Below are positions 1-4,961 of a DNA stretch of 6,882 nucleotides, piece after piece. This DNA comes from Actinomycetes bacterium. GTDB taxonomy: Bacteria > Actinomycetota > Acidimicrobiia > Acidimicrobiales > Microtrichaceae. The notes beneath the pieces were generated by a model, which was not told where the DNA came from, did not search any database, and worked only from the letters and a program-made list of their open reading frames with translations. A program made the translations under genes and the position numbers. The DNA lies in assembly GCA_023423215.1 (NCBI GenBank), contig JAFAFZ010000323.1, positions 1 through 6,882 on the forward strand, read 5' to 3'. Numbering within the stretch: position 1 is the first letter of the stretch; each line of letters opens with the position of its first letter.

Positions 1-40
1 GCCCGGGGCCAACCCGGTTCGCACACCACATCCACAGCGA

Positions 41-66
41 CACGGGCACCCTGCGGGGTGCCCGTG
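41..66 (+). terminator. Strong hairpin, probable terminator of an upstream gene
   Basis: Arms CACGGGCACCC (41-51) and GGGTGCCCGTG (56-66) are exact reverse complements around a TGCG loop, giving an 11-bp perfect stem. No T-run follows on either strand, so it is not a textbook intrinsic terminator, but GC-rich actinobacteria often use such stems. No stop codon belonging to an upstream gene was found in the first 60 bases, so that gene ends left of the window. By synteny it would be the yidC/jag block, which is inference. Confidence 0.55.
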
Positions 67-78
67 GCGCGTCCAGGG

Positions 79-94
79 TGTTCCACGTGGAACG
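79..94. promoter_or_regulatory. parS: parS site 1 (ParB-binding centromere)
   Basis: TGTTCCACGTGGAACG matches the conserved bacterial parS palindrome (TGTTtCACGTGaAACA type) with the CACGTG core intact. Only the last base breaks the dyad (G instead of A). It lies about 190 bp upstream of the rsmG start, in the same neighbourhood as parA and parB, whose ParB product would nucleate here. Confidence 0.9.
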
Positions 95-137
95 CGGCGT
101 CGCCAGCCGTTGGGTACTCCGCTCGTCGGGCACGCGA

Positions 138-153
138 TGTTCCACGTGGAACA
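138..153. promoter_or_regulatory. parS: parS site 2 (ParB-binding centromere)
   Basis: TGTTCCACGTGGAACA is a perfect 16-bp palindrome of parS type. Its start is 59 bp after the start of site 1, so the two form a close pair in the non-coding stretch before rsmG. Confidence 0.93.
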
Positions 154-245
154 CGTGGCGCCGCAGCCGGCAAATCGTCCGGACGACCGGGGAAGGACCG
201 CCCCACCTTGGAGCGCCCCCCGGACCCGGCGATCTGCCGGCTGCT

Positions 246-261
246 CGCTCCACGTCGAACG
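246..261. promoter_or_regulatory. Degenerate parS-like palindrome before rsmG
   Basis: Aligned to the perfect site TGTTCCACGTGGAACA, this stretch (CGCTCCACGTCGAACG) agrees at 12 of 16 positions. One mismatch hits the CACGTG core (CACGTC), which usually weakens ParB binding strongly. It sits 25 bp upstream of the rsmG start, where a -35 region would be. It could be a decayed parS or chance. Confidence 0.3.
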
Positions 262-274
262 TCCTGCGGCGTGG

Positions 275-280
275 CACACT
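275..280 (+). promoter_or_regulatory. Candidate -10 element of rsmG (leaderless?)
   Basis: CACACT resembles a TAnnnT -10 hexamer except at the first base. Its last T is 7 bases before the GTG chosen for rsmG, so transcription would begin at or next to the start codon. No Shine-Dalgarno sequence precedes that GTG, which fits a leaderless mRNA. No clear -35 was seen. Confidence 0.28.
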
Positions 281-286
281 GCGCTG

Positions 287-913
287 GTGACCACTCCCCC
301 GCCGTCCGCCAACCTGGACGAGGTGCTCGAACAGAGCCGTGCGCACGGCTTCCTCGGACCCGGTCCGGTGTCCCCGCAACGACGCCACGCGGAGGCATTC
401 CTGCCGAGCCTCCGGGGACGTCGACGAGTCCTGGACCTGGGCAGTGGAGGCGGCCTGCCGGGGCTGGTGCTCGCCTCGGCGATGCCCGACTGCGGGTTCG
501 TGCTGCTCGACGGCAACGAGCGGCGGTGTCGGTTCCTGGAGCGCTCGGTCGACGCGCTCGGGCTGCAGGGGCGCGTGCGCATCGAGCTCGGGCGCGCCGA
601 GGAGCTGGCCCGGCGACCGGACCTCCGTGGCGGTTTCGACGCGGTGGTCGCTCGTTCGTTCGGTCCGCCCGCCGCAACCGCGGAGTGCGCCGCCGGCTTC
701 CTGGGAGAGCCGGGTGACCTGCTCGTGGTGAGCGAGCCCCCGGAGGGATCAGCCGAGCGCTGGCCGCCCGAGGGACTCGAGGTGCTCGGTCTGCGGCCGG
801 TGGGCCTCCAGCTCGAGGAGGGTGCCACGCTCCAGCTCATCGAGGTCGTCGCACCGTGTCCGGAGACGGTGCCGCGGCGAGTCGGTCTCCCTGCGAAGCG
901 ACCGCTGTTCTGA
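287..913 (+). CDS. rsmG: RsmG, 16S rRNA (guanine527-N7)-methyltransferase
   Basis: RsmG (GidB) uses S-adenosylmethionine to methylate N7 of G527 in the 530 loop of 16S rRNA. The product is 208 aa from the GTG at 287, close to E. coli RsmG (207 aa). The class I methyltransferase motif I is LDLGSGGGLPG (residues 49-59), D75 ends the next strand, FDAVVARS (117-124) is the usual FDvVtARa element, and the C-terminal RVGLPAKRPLF is the family tail. Longer versions of this frame read through parS site 2 (giving the peptide MFHVEH) and through low-complexity codons, so I start at the GTG just before TTPPPSANLDEVLE. The usual NLTAI-type segment before motif I is absent and the later LKG motif is replaced by SEPPE, so the protein is divergent. 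The location next to parAB supports the call; identity is fairly sure, activity less so. Confidence 0.88.
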   Translation: MTTPPPSANLDEVLEQSRAHGFLGPGPVSPQRRHAEAFLPSLRGRRRVLDLGSGGGLPGLVLASAMPDCGFVLLDGNERRCRFLERSVDALGLQGRVRIELGRAEELARRPDLRGGFDAVVARSFGPPAATAECAAGFLGEPGDLLVVSEPPEGSAERWPPEGLEVLGLRPVGLQLEEGATLQLIEVVAPCPETVPRRVGLPAKRPLF

Positions 914-928
914 GCGGAGCAGCTCCGC
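914..928 (+). terminator. Hairpin directly after the rsmG stop
   Basis: Arms GCGGAG (914-919) and CTCCGC (923-928) form a 6-bp perfect stem with a CAG loop, starting at the base after the TGA. There is no T-tract. It could end rsmG transcription or protect its 3' end, separating rsmG from parA, which has its own candidate promoter. Confidence 0.4.
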
Positions 929-939
929 CCGTCGTCCGA

Positions 940-955
940 TGTTCCACGTGGAACA
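940..955. promoter_or_regulatory. parS: parS site 3, upstream of parA
   Basis: A perfect TGTTCCACGTGGAACA palindrome identical to site 2, in the rsmG-parA gap. It ends 12 bp before a TTGACC hexamer proposed as the parA -35, so ParB bound here could both seed the partition complex and affect parAB transcription. Confidence 0.93.
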
Positions 956-967
956 CGTCGAGGGTGC

Positions 968-996
968 TTGACCCACGCTGGTGCACCGGGAAGGAT
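968..996 (+). promoter_or_regulatory. Candidate parAB promoter
   Basis: TTGACC (968-973) matches five of six bases of the TTGACA -35 consensus. Seventeen bases later AAGGAT (991-996) is a weak -10 sharing only the A at position 2 and the final T. Transcription would begin near 1003 and leave a leader of about 40 bases before the parA ATG at 1043. If right, the longer in-frame TTG start at 968 is a promoter element and not a codon. Confidence 0.35.
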
Positions 997-1032
997 GAAC
1001 CGGCACCACTCGGGTGCTCAGCTGTCCGCCAT

Positions 1033-1037
1033 GGGAG
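1033..1037 (+). promoter_or_regulatory. Ribosome binding site deciding the parA start
   Basis: GGGAG lies 5 bases before the ATG at 1043. The in-frame ATG at 995 has GGAAGG touching the codon (no spacer), and the TTG at 968 has no such sequence upstream, so 1043 is preferred. Confidence 0.5.
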
Positions 1038-1042
1038 TAGGG

Positions 1043-2224
1043 ATGACCGACGTCCGCTTCCCTGGTGGGTCCGACCAGGAGCCCCCAGGGGTGCAGGTCC
1101 ACGAGTCAGGGGAGCCCAGCCCGTCCGCTGCGGCGTCTCCCGAGGTGGTCCCGTTCCAGGGGCAGGAACCTGATCCGACCTCACCGGGTCCGCACGTTCC
1201 CGTTTCACCGTCCACCGCACCATCCGTGCAGGCCACGCCTGCGGTGCTCGCCGCACCGAGCGTGCACACCGCTCCCGAGGTGCAGCCAGCGCCCGCTGCG
1301 AGTTCCGCTCCGGCGGGCAGCACGGAGCCGACCTCGCCAGGCCCCGCTCCGCCGTCGCGGAACGTCCAGTCCGACGCTCCGGCCTCCCTTCCGGCGCCCT
1401 CGCCGGAGACGGTTGCCACGGTGCAGAGCGGCAGCAGCCGGAGTGGATCGCATGCACGTCCGCTCCCGCGCATCATCGCGATCGCGAACCAGAAGGGTGG
1501 CGTGGGCAAGACCACGACCACCGTCAACCTCGGTGCTTCGCTGGCCGAGCTCGACCATCGCGTGCTCGTCGTGGACCTGGATCCCCAAGGCAATGCGACC
1601 ACGGGCCTGGGGATCAATCCCCGGACGCTCGAGGTGACGGTCTACGACGTCCTCCTCAACGACGTCGCGCTGGACGAGTGCATCGAGCCGACCGAGGTCA
1701 AGGGACTGTTCGTGGCACCGGCCAGCCTGGACCTGGCCGGCGCCGAGATCGAGCTGGTCCCGACCTTCAGCCGTGAGAGCCGGTTGAAGAAGGCCCTCGC
1801 CGAGGTCATCGACGACTACGACTACGTGTTGATCGACTGTCCCCCGTCCCTGGGACTGCTCACCGTGAACGCGCTCGTCGCTGCCACCGAGGTGCTGGTG
1901 CCCATCCAGTGCGAGTACTACGCGTTGGAAGGCCTCGGCCAGCTCACCCGCAACGTCGACCTCGTGCGGCGCAACCTCAACTCCGAGCTCGAGATCTCGA
2001 GCATCGTGCTGGTGATGTACGACGGCCGCACCCGACTGGGCGAACAGGTCTCGACCGAGGTGCGGGCGCACTTCGGGTCCACGGTGTGCCGGAACGTGAT
2101 CCCCCGCAACGTGCGCCTGTCCGAGGCGCCGTCGTTCGGCAAGCCGATCACGACGTTCGACCCCAGCTCCAGAGGAGCGGTGGCGTACAGGGAGCTCGCA
2201 CGGGAGGTCAGCGGTGGCTCGTAA
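1043..2224 (+). CDS. parA: ParA/Soj chromosome-partitioning ATPase
   Basis: ParA is a deviant-Walker ATPase that binds nucleoid DNA as an ATP dimer and pulls ParB-parS complexes, so segregating newly copied origins. From the ATG at 1043 it is 393 aa. Residues 1 to about 140 are Pro/Ser/Ala/Thr-rich and look disordered. The ATPase domain then starts with LPRIIAIANQ and the deviant Walker A KGGVGKTT (151-158, signature lysine K151). Walker A' VDLDPQGN has D178 and D180, and Walker B VLIDCPPS has D265. The C-terminal DGRTRLGEQV and IPRNVRLSEAPSFGKPI are typical Soj elements. The ATPase core has the usual size (about 250 aa), so the extension is the odd part. The gene overlaps parB by 11 bases, implying coupled translation. 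An upstream start at 968 or 995 would lengthen the tail by up to 25 residues. Confidence 0.95.
   Translation: MTDVRFPGGSDQEPPGVQVHESGEPSPSAAASPEVVPFQGQEPDPTSPGPHVPVSPSTAPSVQATPAVLAAPSVHTAPEVQPAPAASSAPAGSTEPTSPGPAPPSRNVQSDAPASLPAPSPETVATVQSGSSRSGSHARPLPRIIAIANQKGGVGKTTTTVNLGASLAELDHRVLVVDLDPQGNATTGLGINPRTLEVTVYDVLLNDVALDECIEPTEVKGLFVAPASLDLAGAEIELVPTFSRESRLKKALAEVIDDYDYVLIDCPPSLGLLTVNALVAATEVLVPIQCEYYALEGLGQLTRNVDLVRRNLNSELEISSIVLVMYDGRTRLGEQVSTEVRAHFGSTVCRNVIPRNVRLSEAPSFGKPITTFDPSSRGAVAYRELAREVSGGS
2202..2208 (+). promoter_or_regulatory. Strong ribosome binding site of parB inside parA
   Basis: GGGAGGT lies 5 bases before the GTG at 2214, within the last codons of parA. It fixes the parB start, supported by the conserved N-terminus that follows, and supports coupled translation of the two genes. 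Confidence 0.7.
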
Positions 2225-3128
2225 AGGTGGACTCGGCCGCGGCCTCACCGCCCTCATCCCGGCGGCAGAACCCGAGGTGGACCTCTCGTCGGGAGGTCTG
2301 CGCGATCTGCCGATCGGCGCGGTCTTCCCCAACCCGCTCCAGCCCCGACGTGTCTTCGACGAGGAGACGCTCGAAGGCCTGGTGGACAGCGTGCGCGAGC
2401 TGGGCGTGCTGCAGCCGGTGCTGGTGCGGGCGACCGACGACGGGTACGAGCTGATCGCGGGGGAGCGGCGTTGGCGTGCGGCGAAGCGCGCCGGCCTGCC
2501 GACGATCCCTGCGGTCGTGCGCACCGTCGACGACGTCAGCTCGCTCGAGCAGGCTCTCGTCGAGAACCTGCACCGGCAGGACCTGAACGCGCTCGAAGAG
2601 GCGGCGGCCTACCAGCAGCTGATCGACGACTTCGGGTTGACCCAGGAGGAGGTGGCGAAGCGTGTCGGCAAGAGCCGTTCCGCCGTCGCCAACCACCTCC
2701 GACTGTTCCAGCTCACCCCGGCGGTGCAGAAGCTCGTCGGTGAAGGTCTGCTGTCCGCCGGCCACGCCAAGGCCCTCCTCGCCCATCCCGACCGGGCCTA
2801 CCAGGAGGCGCTGGCGAAGCGGGTCGTGACCGAGTCGCTGAGCGTGCGCGACGTCGAGCAGCTCGTGAAGGAGCGCCTCGACCTCGAAGCCGGTCTCGAT
2901 CCCACCCCCGCACCGACGCCTGCGCCTGCTCCGTCGCCGGAGGACCACGAGGACGACCTGGATGGTCGGAGGCTCCGCCCCCCGGGCCTGCTCGAGCTCG
3001 AGGAGCTGCTCGCCTCACACCTCGACACCCGCGTCTCGATCGCCATGACCGCCAAGCGCGGCAAGGTGACGATCGACTTCGCGAACCTCGAGGACCTCGA
3101 GCGGATCTACCGCGTCATCATCGAGTGA
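2214..3128 (+). CDS. parB: ParB/Spo0J chromosome-partitioning protein
   Basis: ParB is a CTP-dependent DNA clamp that loads at parS, spreads along nearby DNA and stimulates ParA. The product is 304 aa from GTG 2214. In order: the N-terminal ParA-contacting motif GLGRGLTALIP (6-16); the ParB/Srx CTPase domain (about 31-110) with GERRWRAAK (83-91), the CTP-binding arginine motif; ENLHRQDLN (117-125), the second nucleotide-contact motif; a helix-turn-helix parS-reading region (about 141-192, including TQEEVAKRVGKSRSAVANHL); a Pro/Ala linker (about 230-243); and a C-terminal dimerisation domain (about 257-304) ending VTIDFANLEDLERIYRVII. All expected parts are present, so it should be functional. 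Three parS copies lie within about 2.2 kb upstream. The gene is the last of its plus-strand group and converges on the cwlM-like gene. Confidence 0.97.
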   Translation: MARKGGLGRGLTALIPAAEPEVDLSSGGLRDLPIGAVFPNPLQPRRVFDEETLEGLVDSVRELGVLQPVLVRATDDGYELIAGERRWRAAKRAGLPTIPAVVRTVDDVSSLEQALVENLHRQDLNALEEAAAYQQLIDDFGLTQEEVAKRVGKSRSAVANHLRLFQLTPAVQKLVGEGLLSAGHAKALLAHPDRAYQEALAKRVVTESLSVRDVEQLVKERLDLEAGLDPTPAPTPAPAPSPEDHEDDLDGRRLRPPGLLELEELLASHLDTRVSIAMTAKRGKVTIDFANLEDLERIYRVIIE

Positions 3129-3165
3129 CGCGGTTCTCGCTCGGAGATCGGCCCCGCCGGACTGC

Positions 3166-3194
3166 GCTCGGCCCGTGCTGGAGCGGTGCCGAGC
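3166..3194 (+). terminator. Weak stem-loop after parB
   Basis: GCTCGGC (3166-3172) and GCCGAGC (3188-3194) are exact inverted copies with a 15-base loop, 37 bases after the parB stop, followed by TCTGTC. The loop is long and there is no real T-tract, so it is only a candidate terminator. Confidence 0.3.
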
Positions 3195-3248
3195 TCTGTC
3201 GACCGGCTGATCGCTGACCCTCAGGTGCAGCTCCACTCGTACCGATGG

Positions 3249-3281
3249 TTGTCCACAGGCTGTGTGCAACTCTGTGGTTAA
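3249..3281. promoter_or_regulatory. Cluster of three DnaA-box-like sites
   Basis: TTGTCCACA (3249-3257, plus) is the actinobacterial consensus DnaA box. On the minus strand, TTGCACACA lies at about 3261-3269 (two mismatches to it) and TTAACCACA at 3273-3281 (one mismatch to TTATCCACA). The first two face each other around a single G, with CACAG and CTGTG as the inner arms. The surrounding 50 bases are about 54 % GC, clearly lower than the genes around. The gap lies between converging genes, so this may be an accessory DnaA-binding locus more than the core origin. Confidence 0.5.
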
Positions 3282-3285
3282 CCGA

Positions 3286-3306
3286 AGCTGAGGTGCACCT
3301 TCAGCT
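3286..3306. terminator. Candidate bidirectional terminator hairpin
   Basis: The arms AGCTGAGG (3286-3293) and CCTTCAGCT (3298-3306) pair over 8 bp with one bulged T and a TGCA loop. The structure is about the same on both strands and lies between the converging parB and cwlM-like genes, 30 bases past the stop of the latter. No T-tract is present on either side. Confidence 0.4.
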
Positions 3307-3335
3307 GAGAGAGGTCGACCTGTGGTCGAGGTCGA

Positions 3336-4334
3336 TCAGCAGGGGTCGTCGGCCCAAGCGCGCAGGGCGCGATGGAGCGATGCGATGACCATCGCGGCGC
3401 TCGCATCGAGCAGCGCGGCGTCGCCGAGGCGCACGAGCACGGCCGGTGGCCGGGTCTCGCGCAGGATCTGCAGACGCATGCCACGCACCGTGCCGACACC
3501 CCATCCTGGGGCGGCGGGCAGCTCCTTGACGATGAGCTCGGCGAGGCGACGACCGCCGTCGGACTCGTAGCCCGGCACCGAGAAGTAGCAGGCCTCGACC
3601 GTCGGCTCGTCCGCCACGACCAGCCCGATGAACAGGTCGGCGGCGAACTCGTTCGTGGCGTTCGCCTGGGCCGACCAGTCGTCGTCGTCGAGCAGCAGGG
3701 TCGAGGTGCCGGAGCCCTGGAGCTCGGCTGCGAAGCCGCTGAGCACCGGATGCATCGATCCGCCCGATCCGACCGCGACGCGCAGCGCCGTGGGACTCGA
3801 GAGCCGGCGACGCAGCCGGTCGCGCTCGCGCACCCCGGTCACCGTCGCAGAGCCGCCGCGACCCTCGAGCCGCACCAGCGCGTCGACCGTCTCCGGACCG
3901 CAGACCTTGTCGCTCACCAGCCCGGCGTTGCGCTGGAAGTCGGCGATCGCCTGCTGGGTGACCAGCCCGAGGATGCCGTCGACCCGGCCGGCGTCGAAGC
4001 CCAGCGCGCCCAGTCGCAGCTGGAGCTCGGAGACGTCGTCGCCCCGCATCATGGGGGAGCGGAGGCACAGGAGCCGATCACCGAGCCGGTACTCGGTCTC
4101 GATCAGCGCACCCCAGGTCGTCGCATCGCACTCGCCGTCGGGATCGAGGCCGTGCGCCGCCTGGAACGCCACGAGCGCCGCGCCGGTGGTCCCGCCGAAC
4201 TCACCCGCCTCGTCGTCGACCCCGAAGCCCGCCGCCCGCAGCCGACGCTGCAGGTCGGCGACGTCGGGTCCGCGGGACCCGAGTCGGAGGGGGAGCGAGG
4301 CGAGGGTGATGGTGGTCTCCGGAACTCGTGCCAC
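3336..4334 (-). CDS. cwlM: CwlM-like protein: two PG-binding domains plus degenerate amidase_3 domain
   Basis: The 332-aa product starts at a GTG; no earlier start was found in the bases checked upstream. Two PG_binding_1 domains are visible: residues about 15-78 (LGSRGPDVADLQRRLRAAGF, then FQAAHGLDPDGECDATTW) and about 90-153 (RGDDVSELQLRLGALGF, then DFQRNAGLVSDKVCGPETV). Residues about 184-325 follow the amidase_3 fold: AN-ADLF (225-235), then S-LAELI, then PPAVLVRLG (297-304). The zinc-binding residues appear lost: ADLFISIH reads ADLFIGLV (V239), the catalytic Glu near the end is R302, and no GHGG-type motif exists (GSGGS at 189-193). No signal peptide is seen, so it should stay in the cytoplasm. 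The neighbourhood matches M. tuberculosis cwlM, whose product activates MurA downstream of PknB. A regulatory role here is inference. It is shorter than the mycobacterial protein (about 400 aa). Confidence 0.82.
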   Translation of the reverse strand: MARVPETTITLASLPLRLGSRGPDVADLQRRLRAAGFGVDDEAGEFGGTTGAALVAFQAAHGLDPDGECDATTWGALIETEYRLGDRLLCLRSPMMRGDDVSELQLRLGALGFDAGRVDGILGLVTQQAIADFQRNAGLVSDKVCGPETVDALVRLEGRGGSATVTGVRERDRLRRRLSSPTALRVAVGSGGSMHPVLSGFAAELQGSGTSTLLLDDDDWSAQANATNEFAADLFIGLVVADEPTVEACYFSVPGYESDGGRRLAELIVKELPAAPGWGVGTVRGMRLQILRETRPPAVLVRLGDAALLDASAAMVIASLHRALRAWADDPC

Positions 4335-4354
4335 GGCGAGTCCGCAGCGTGCAG

Positions 4355-4360
4355 AGCGTA
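4355..4360 (-). promoter_or_regulatory. Candidate -10 element of the cwlM-like gene
   Basis: Read on the minus strand this is TACGCT, a TAnnnT hexamer, 20 bases upstream of the GTG start codon. No recognisable -35 lies 17 bases further up. The SOS-like palindrome at 4393-4408 is about 33 bases upstream of it, just beyond the -35 position. Confidence 0.3.
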
Positions 4361-4378
4361 GTGCCCGTGACGACCGAC

Positions 4379-4393
4379 GTCCCGCTCCGGGAC
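4379..4393 (-). terminator. Stem-loop between trxA and the cwlM-like gene
   Basis: GTCCCG (4379-4384) and CGGGAC (4388-4393) form a perfect 6-bp stem with a 3-base loop, about 80 bases past the trxA stop. No T-run follows. It may end trxA transcription, helped by the C-rich stretch before it, or be incidental. Confidence 0.35.
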
Positions 4394-4408
4394 CGAACAG
4401 GTGTTCGA
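4393..4408. promoter_or_regulatory. Candidate LexA (SOS) box upstream of the cwlM-like gene
   Basis: The palindrome CGAAC-AGGT-GTTCG (4394-4407) plus the flanking A at 4408 matches 11 of 12 fixed positions of the mycobacterial SOS box TCGAAC-N4-GTTCGA; only the outer T is C here. It also fits the Bacillus-type CGAACRNRYGTTC pattern. It starts 59 bp upstream of the GTG of the cwlM-like gene, a plausible operator position. Regulation is inferred from sequence only. Confidence 0.55.
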
Positions 4409-4410
4409 GC

Positions 4411-4472
4411 CGGGCGGGACGACGGTGGGTGGGGGGATGGTGGTCAGATGCCCGGAGGGGCCGGGGACCGGA
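4411..4472 (-). other. C-rich, G-poor trxA 3' untranslated stretch
   Basis: Past the trxA stop, the minus-strand transcript would contain runs such as CCATCCCCCCACCCACC with few G. That is the base bias expected of a Rho loading site. The complementary plus strand has four G-runs of at least three (4412-4414, 4416-4418, 4427-4429, 4431-4436), which could form a quadruplex with one long 8-base loop. No gene is seen in the trxA-cwlM gap. Confidence 0.35.
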
Positions 4473-4799
4473 TCAGATGAAGGAGCTGAGGTCCTCGAGC
4501 AGCTGGGCCTTGCCGCGAGCACCGACGATGCGATGGGCCTCGACGCCGTCCTTGAAGACGATCAGCGTGGGGATGCTCTGCACGCCGTACTGGACCGCCA
4601 GGCCCTGGTTGTCGTCCACGTTGACCTTGGCGACCTTGAGCGAGCCGGACTGCTCGTCGGCGACCTCTTCGAGGATGGGGGCGATGGTCTTGCACGGCCC
4701 GCACCACTCGGCCCAGAAGTCCACGAGCACGGGCTCGGACGCACTGTTCACCTCTTCGGCGAAGGTCGCTTCGCTGAGGTGGCTGATGGAAGCCGACAT
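4473..4799 (-). CDS. trxA: Thioredoxin
   Basis: Thioredoxin reduces disulfides in cytoplasmic proteins (for example ribonucleotide reductase and peroxiredoxins) and is itself recharged by thioredoxin reductase. The 108-aa product begins MSASISHL at an ATG with a good ribosome binding site; a longer frame upstream has no family support. VLVDFWAEWCGPCK carries the active-site CGPC (C33, C36) with W32 before it. D27 is the buried acid, and SIPT has the cis-proline P77. FKDGV and the C-terminal LLEDLSSFI complete the fold at the usual length of about 105-110 aa. It follows trxB on the same strand after 162 bases, a gap that contains a duplicated trxB tail, so it may have its own promoter. The neighbouring reductase shows the likely electron source. 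Confidence 0.97.
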   Translation of the reverse strand: MSASISHLSEATFAEEVNSASEPVLVDFWAEWCGPCKTIAPILEEVADEQSGSLKVAKVNVDDNQGLAVQYGVQSIPTLIVFKDGVEAHRIVGARGKAQLLEDLSSFI

Positions 4800-4805
4800 G
4801 TCAGG

Positions 4806-4811
4806 TCCTTT
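4806..4811 (-). promoter_or_regulatory. Ribosome binding site of trxA
   Basis: AAAGGA on the minus strand, 6 bases before the ATG at 4799, decides the 108-aa start over the longer open frame. Confidence 0.65.
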
Positions 4812-4904
4812 CGGTGGGTCCACCGGCTCCTCCGGCGGTCCCTCGTGCTGATGACGGTACCGAAACCCCCGCGCCGCGCCCGGCATTCCGGCGCAGGTCG
4901 TCGC

Positions 4905-4961
4905 TCAGACGCCTTGTTCCTCGAGCCGGCGCTCGGCGTCGATCGCTGCGGTCCTGTTCGG
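4905..4961 (-). pseudogene. In-frame duplicated remnant of the trxB 3' end
   Basis: Directly after the trxB TAG the same frame continues PNRT and then AAIDAERRLEEQGV, ending at a TGA. The true TrxB end reads AAIDAERWLEEQGV. The piece is 57 bases including its stop, exactly 19 codons. Reading through the TAG would add a second, nearly identical C-terminal tail. It has no start codon or ribosome binding site of its own, so I treat it as a non-functional fragment. Confidence 0.75.

Noticed and set aside
28..36. ACATCCACA as a DnaA box
   Set aside because: Two mismatches at the first positions of TTATCCACA and no neighbouring boxes; not distinguishable from chance.
110..286. N-terminal extension of RsmG from an upstream start
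   Set aside because: It would translate parS site 2 (peptide MFHVEH) and a low-complexity stretch unlike any RsmG. The GTG at 287 gives the family's usual length.
58..717. 219-codon plus-strand frame overlapping rsmG
   Set aside because: Arg/Pro/Ala-rich, begins inside the 41-66 hairpin and runs out of frame through rsmG. No motif supports it.
1205..2524. 439-codon minus-strand open frame opposite parA and parB
   Set aside because: It is antisense to two unmistakable genes, has no recognisable domain, and shows the composition expected of a reversed GC-rich frame.
4814..4832. Stem CCGCCGG/CCGGTGG in the trxA leader as a riboswitch or attenuator
   Set aside because: Seven pairs including a G-U, no alternative partner or conserved riboswitch core visible; too little to support a regulatory RNA.
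4871..4893. GCGCCG...CGGCGC inverted repeat in the trxB-trxA gap as a terminator
   Set aside because: A long loop, only six pairs and no T-tract in very GC-rich sequence; such repeats are expected by chance here.
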